Source: Panicum virgatum (taxonomy: Eukaryota > Streptophyta > Magnoliopsida > Poales > Poaceae). From it: a DNA stretch of 64,000 nt. The notes under the pieces were generated by a model. That model was not told where the DNA came from. It worked only from the letters and a program-made list of their open reading frames with translations, and did no database searches. The stretch lies in the NCBI RefSeq assembly GCF_016808335.1, contig NC_053148.1:2051001-2115000 (forward strand), in the 5' to 3' direction. Each line of letters starts with the position of its first letter. The stretch's first letter is position 1. This document shows positions 59,167 to 64,000 of this stretch, in pieces. The position numbers and the translations under genes are program-made.

Positions 59167-60792
59167 AATTGTTTGGATCAAAAGAAAAAAAAGAAGAAGA
59201 TCGGGAGCGCTTGCCTAGAGCCGCACGCGTCGCCCCCGCGCTGGCGACGGAGCGGACCTCCAACTCTAGCCGCCTCCCCAAATCATGCTCCCTCCCACCG
59301 CGCCGCCGCCCGAGGGGGCCGCCGGATGTCACGCGGCTCGTGGTGAAGGTGGCGGCGGGGCTCTTCTCCCCTCCCCCTGGTGGTGCGGGGCGGGTGCGGC
59401 CGCCATGCCTCCCCGGAGATGCATCGCCGACGCGGGGTCCTTTCGCGGCGGCGGAGGCTAGTACACCGGATCTGGGGCCTGCGCGGCTGGGGCGCGCTGT
59501 AGTGTGTAGGGAGGGGGCGGCAGCCGGTGCAGTGTGGAGGTGGCGGCGGCGGCTGCGGTCGGCACGGACGGCGGCGGCCGCGACTGGGGCTGGCACAAGG
59601 AGGCGGCAACAGCGGCGGCCGGTGCGGGGCGCGGCTTGCTCGGGGCTGGCGCTTGCGACTTGTTCTGGCTGGCAGCAGCCGGTCCTGGCTGGCTGCGGCC
59701 GGCCGGGGCTGGCTGCGGCCGGCCGGGGCTGGCTGCGGCCAGCAGTGGTAGACTGAGGCTTGGCCGGGGCTGGCGTATGGCTGTGGCTACGGCGGAGCTC
59801 CTTTGCCTCTCTCCGCGATGGTACTGCTGGGTCGGTGTCATCTTGGTGGTGGAGCCGGGTGGTCTGTGCTGGGCGTCTCTAGCACGGAAGCATGCTTCTG
59901 GCGTCGTGGTGGCGCTTTGGGCTGCGTCGGTCCTCCTTCTGGCAGTGACGTTGCGGAGGCGGCAGGGAGGTGGGCTGTGCAACAGGCTTGGGGTGAACCG
60001 GGCGAAAGCCTTCACCGACAGCTCCTGTTGGTGACAATGGTGGCGGCGCCTTAGTGCGTCGCTTTCCCCGCTAGGGGCATCATTGTGGTGAGTTCCTCTA
60101 CCATGTTGCTTGTGGGTCTCGGGTGAAAACTCTGTCCAGTTCTGGACGAGCGACGGTGGCACCACCGGCGTCGCGCCCTTCGTGGAGGCGTCGCTTTTGA
60201 GACCCACAACGATGGTGGATTTGCGCTTAGTCTGTGTTGGCAGGAAGGTGCAGAGGGACCATGGGTGCTGAGATCTTGAGCCGCTGCATGGTGCTGTGGT
60301 GACTCCGGTGTCGGCTGGATGGAGGTGTCGCTCTTATAGCGGTTTCAGATATCTGAGTCCTTGGCAGAGGAGTGTGAGACGGTGGGAGAGGCGAGGCCCC
60401 CATGCAGAGTGGCCAGGATTAGTGTTTTCCATCGTCGCTGGGACAGGAGTGTTCTGCTGAAGATCGACTGGGACTAGGGGATTGACGATCATGTGTGTGG
60501 CTTGAGGGCGATTTGCCCATGGTGGAGGAATTTCGAGTTGCCGCTATGGTTTGCAGCGGGCCGCGTTGGTGCGGCACAGCGTTGGCAACGACGGCGCAGC
60601 TAACAGTGGCTTCTTTTGGCTTCTCTCCCAGTTTGTGGTGGTGTAGCGTTTTGTTGTGTGTATTGTTTGTGTGCGTTGTTTGTGTGGTGGCGGTGGTGGT
60701 GTTTCGCTTCGGCGCGTGGTGTAAACTTGCTACCTTCTTAAATGACATGGCAGTACTCCTGCCCTTTATTAAAAAAAAGAATTGTTTGGATC
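59167..60792 (+). mobile_element. Non-autonomous LINE-type retroposon nested in a MITE
   Basis: AATTGTTTGGATC is repeated perfectly at 59167-59179 and 60780-60792. The 1.6-kb insert is GC-rich at its 5' end and finishes CTTAAATGACATGGCAGTACTCCTGCC and then an A-run, closely like the tail of the LINE fragment at 37727-37771. No reverse transcriptase is encoded. Low-complexity open frames on both strands are not supported as genes. Confidence 0.75.
59681..59740 (+). repeat. Three tandem copies of a 20-bp GC-rich unit
   Basis: Three consecutive 20-bp units ending GGCTGGCTGCGGCC, the last two identical (GGCCGGGGCTGGCTGCGGCC). They lie inside the retroposon. Confidence 0.8.
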
Positions 60793-61043
60793 CATGAACT
60801 AATTTGAGGACTGAAGCATATATTTCAATCATTGTCTTTACATTCCATGCATAGGAGGTGAGGAGAAAAGTAACTTTTTGGTGGGACCCAAAATAGCCCC
60901 AAGAAGCACCTCTTGGAGGGGCTAATTTTTTTAGGGGGGCTAATTCACTTTAGCGCCAAATAACTCTACATGTTTGGATCCTTTGAGGCTAAAATGGGCT
61001 AAAAGGGGAGAGGCTAATTTTTAGCCCCTGGATCCAAACACGC

Positions 61044-61519
61044 TTTATACGTAGTTTCTATGTTTGTCATGTCATATACACATAATTATCATTAATGTTT
61101 TATTTTTCTCCCTCCTTTCCTGACCCCATCCCCGGTTCCTTTCTTCATTCTTGTGTAGGCATAGTTTCTTGTACGAGGCCATTCTTGGTGGAGAGTTTCA
61201 CTTCACGGTTTCTAAGAATATTATGTCATTTAATTAAGGAAATTTATGTTGATGAATGGAACAAGCTCTATAATGCAAAAATTCATTTCACGATTCATAG
61301 ATGAGCCATCTTACAATACTAATTAGAGACTCCTTTTGAAGCCTCCACATGAAGTCCTCTAGAATCCTAGGCCGATACCTTAGAAAAGAGGGAAATTACT
61401 AAAAAAGCAAAATATCTGACCGTCAATCAATATATGGTAATCATAATTGAGAATAATAGCTGTTGGACCACCTATGCCATTATGAAGAGTTAGCCTAAAA
61501 CAACCCTTGATATCTTATA
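61044..61519. other. Intergenic, no gene seen
   Basis: AT-rich spacer between the split MITE and the left end of the second MULE. Confidence 0.45.
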
Positions 61520-64000
61520 GGGTTAATTTGTTCTGGGCCATTACAATTTTCGGGTTTTCGAAGAACGCCATTACTATTCGTAATACTATCCCAGCACCAT
61601 TATAATTCTGCGATTGTTTGAAAGATGCCATTATGTACGTTTGACAGCAACTCGGGGCCACTTGCATGCGTATTTTACTGTAGCGTATTTTCGTAGGGAC
61701 TCTTTTACCCTCCCCCGAAAGGATAAGCCAGCGCCGACCCGCTGACGGTCCATTCGCGTGCCCCCCTCCTCGTTCCCTTCTTGCTTCTCCTTCCCCAATC
61801 CCTAACCCTAGAACACCGGCGGCCGTCCCCGTCCCCATCCCCGTCCTCTTGGTCATCTCCGGTGAAGATTGGGAGCGGGCAACCATGAAGATCGACATCA
61901 CTGAAGCGCCGGTCCAGTAGTGTTGCAGTGGACATGAAGACCGGCGACATCCCGGCTTCGCCTTCGGCGGCGGCGCCGGAAGACGGCGACCCTGAATCTA
62001 GGTACGCTCTCTTCTCTTCTCTCTATTTGGAACGCTAACTCGTCGTTCAATCTGCTGTGGGATAGCTTGGGACGATTATGCAGTGTTAGGATGGAATTAG
62101 TCCTTTTCCGCTCGACCCTGTTTCAATTCAGCTTTGATTGTTTTTGCTGTCATTTTTGTTGTGGTAGGCTGTCTTTGTTTTCGCTAGAGATCAAAGTTGA
62201 AGCCTTTCTGACGAAAGACAGCGATGGCAAAAAAACATACTGTAAGGGAAAGGTTGTTAACTGGGCTGCGGAGTTAGGGAGCCTTACGTTTGATTTCCTG
62301 CTTTCTAACCTATCCAGTGCAGTCAGTTGGGGCTCCAACCAGAAGCCCACGATTTGGTTCTTTGACAAGAGTCTGGGCGAGGATGTAATGCTTGTAGATG
62401 AAGCGCAGTTCCAACATTTGGTTGACATGTATAAGTCAGAGATGCATTGCCAAATCCTCCTAGTTGTGGTGGAAAATTCTGTGTGGGAACATCATGAGTT
62501 TGATGATTTAGAACCCCTGTGTGTGATTCCAGCTGACACAGATCCAACAGTGAAGGCTGGCTATACACAAATGCAACCAGACCCATCACACCCTAATGAT
62601 CCAGAACCACAGTTTGATCCACCAATGCAGCCTGAATCACCAGTGCAGCCTGAACCACCACAACCTCATCCAGCAACTAACCAATCCAAAGGTGTTGATG
62701 AACAAATCCCTGACATCTTTGATAATGAAGAAGAGTATGTTGGTGTGCATGATGAGCATATATACATTTCAATTGCACCTGCACAGCCATCTATGAATGC
62801 ACAAACAGATTCACCTTCATCTATGCCGACTAATGATGCCAATGAAAATGCTGCTGGTGAAGGAGCTATTCCTCCTGAGGCAGAGGTTAATGATGCAGAT
62901 CCCAATGAGATAAGGGTACTCCATGATCCTGAGAACCCAAGAATAGAGAAGGGTGCCTTGTTTCCTGACATAATAGCATTCAGGAAGGCAGTGAGGCACC
63001 ATGCAGTGAAGAGAGGTTTTGAATTTGCTCCTGGCATCAAAACTGATCCTACCAGGTTTATTGCAAGATGCAAACACCCTGGCTGTCCTTGGCGCATTCA
63101 TGCTTCTAGGCTTCATGATCAGAAAACTATACAGGTACATACTACTTGAGTACTTGTTCATACTTGGTGCTATTATATTGATTCAGTTTGGATGTGCATA
63201 CCACTTATTAATGCTTACTTTATGCAGATTAAGAGTCTGCTAGCAGAGCACAATTGTCCAACCACGAAGCTAGTAGAAGGAAAAATGGCTTCTCAAAGCT
63301 GGGTGGCAGATAGACTGACGGACTGGTTGAAGAAGAATCCAAGCAAGGGGCCCAAGGCAGCAAAGGAGAAGGTGGAGGGAGATTATGGAATAAACCTCAA
63401 GTACAGCAAGGCATACTCAGGCATGCAGCTAGCTCTGCAGCAAATTCATGGTAAATATGAAGAGTCATTCAAATTGCTATTTAATTGGAAAGCTCAGATG
63501 GAGATAACTTGTCCTGGTAGCATTATAGAGATAGAAGTGCAGAAAATTGGCAAGAAAATGAGATTTCAGAGGATATTTGTAGCTCTCAAACCTTGTGTGG
63601 ATGGGTTTCTAGCTGGCTGTAGGCCATTCATTGGTGTGGATGCCTCCTCCTTAAATGGCAAATACACAGGACAATTGGCATCAGCTACAGGAGTTGATGG
63701 TCATAACTGGTTGTATTACATTGCGTATGCAATTTTTGACCAAGAAAATGAGGACAATTGGACCTGGTTTATGCAACAGTTGAGAAGGGCTGTTGGGAGC
63801 CGTCAAGGACTTGTGATTTGCACAGATGCTTGTAAGGGCTTGGAAAAGGCAGTTGGTGTTGTGTTTCCTGAGGCTGAGTACAGAGAGTGCATGAGACATC
63901 TATATTCCAACTTCATGAAGCATTACAGTGGAGATGTCTTCACAACTCATTTGTATCCAGCAGCTAGGAGCTACACTGAGGGCCTGTTCAAGTGGCACAT
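61520..64000 (+). mobile_element. Second Mutator-like element, truncated by the window end
   Basis: The probable left terminal repeat starts GGGTTAATTTGTTCTGGGCC after TATCTTATA (a possible 9-bp target sequence at 61511-61519). It is followed by four CCATTA motifs (about 61538, 61568, 61600 and 61628) before a GC-rich leader and a transposase gene. The right end and the second target copy lie outside the window. Confidence 0.55.
61934..64000 (+). CDS. MuDR-type transposase, 5' part, frame intact
   Basis: Predicted exons are 61934-62001, 62168-63134 and 63228 to beyond 64000. The AG left over from exon 1 joins G of exon 2, and the second intron is in phase 0. The N-terminal domain (IKVEAFLTKDSDGKK...) is followed by a Pro/Gln-rich and acidic linker with QPE repeats. 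The Mutator DNA-binding block has ARCKHPGCPWRIHAS. The DDE core begins with FIGVDASSLNGKY (first Asp), then VICTDACKGLE (second Asp) and ECMRHLYSNF. The remaining catalytic Glu and SWIM finger would lie beyond the window. No stop or frameshift was found up to the end. It would cut and paste the element by its terminal repeats. The first exon is the least certain. Confidence 0.8.

Larger units (their letters stand above)
59082..61043. mobile_element. TTTGGATC-type MITE split by a later insertion
   Basis: GGCCTTGTTTGGATCTTTAGCCC on the left mirrors GCCCCTGGATCCAAACACGC on the right. The two parts (59082-59179 and 60793-61043) are separated by the retroposon described next, so the MITE is the older of the two. 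It contains several GGGGCTAATTTT motifs. Confidence 0.65.

Noticed and set aside
59458..60207. A 249-codon open frame on the - strand
   Set aside because: It lies wholly inside a GC-rich retroposon, is Pro/Ala/Arg-rich and low in complexity, and has no known motif. Long chance frames are expected in such composition.

Overview
The window is nuclear DNA of a grass, most likely a panicoid (sorghum, Setaria, Panicum or Miscanthus type). The evidence is very GC-rich genes with GT-AG introns, a high density of small inverted-repeat transposons of grass type, Mutator-like (MULE) transposases, and a long Copia retrotransposon with a Met-type primer-binding site. There are no bacterial operons, CRISPR arrays or rRNA genes, and I found no convincing tRNA.

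Five host genes can be supported, all on the + strand. They are RAD1, the checkpoint clamp subunit (seven coding exons, 6895-8680); a BODYGUARD-type alpha/beta hydrolase for cuticle formation (three exons, 32577-35781); CHLM, Mg-protoporphyrin IX methyltransferase (one exon, 38353-39348); a small unrecognised, possibly plastid-targeted protein (39790-40320); and a GOST-type seven-membrane-span protein of the plant CAND6/7 group (one exon, 47167-48549). They do not form a pathway. They are ordinary neighbours separated by transposon-filled gaps. From memory, the RAD1/BDG/CHLM neighbourhood may match rice chromosome 6 short arm, which I could not check.

Mobile DNA dominates. A Copia element with long LTRs lies at 18684-30028. 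It resembles the Sirevirus lineage: Met-type PBS, long Gag with two zinc knuckles, repeated polypurine tracts and a palindromic motif array in the LTR. Its gag-pol is broken by stops, frameshifts and an RNase H deletion. One MULE (about 41404-45777, - strand) has candidate terminal repeats and target duplication and carries a damaged transposase. A second MULE (from about 61520, + strand) has an intact reading frame up to the window end. Three LINE-type or LINE-mobilised insertions (12236-13358, 37440-37789, 59167-60792) have poly(A)-like tails and target duplications. About twenty MITEs were recognised, many with visible target duplications.

Region by region: 0-6.9 kb, MITE-rich intergenic; 6.9-8.7 kb, RAD1; 8.7-18.7 kb, intergenic with MITEs, a retroposon and an AT-rich repeat block; 18.7-30.0 kb, the Copia element; 30-40.3 kb, the BDG-CHLM gene cluster with a hAT remnant and a LINE fragment; 40.8-46.8 kb, MITE and MULE; 47.2-48.5 kb, the CAND gene; 48.6-61.5 kb, intergenic with MITEs and a nested retroposon; 61.5-64 kb, the second MULE.
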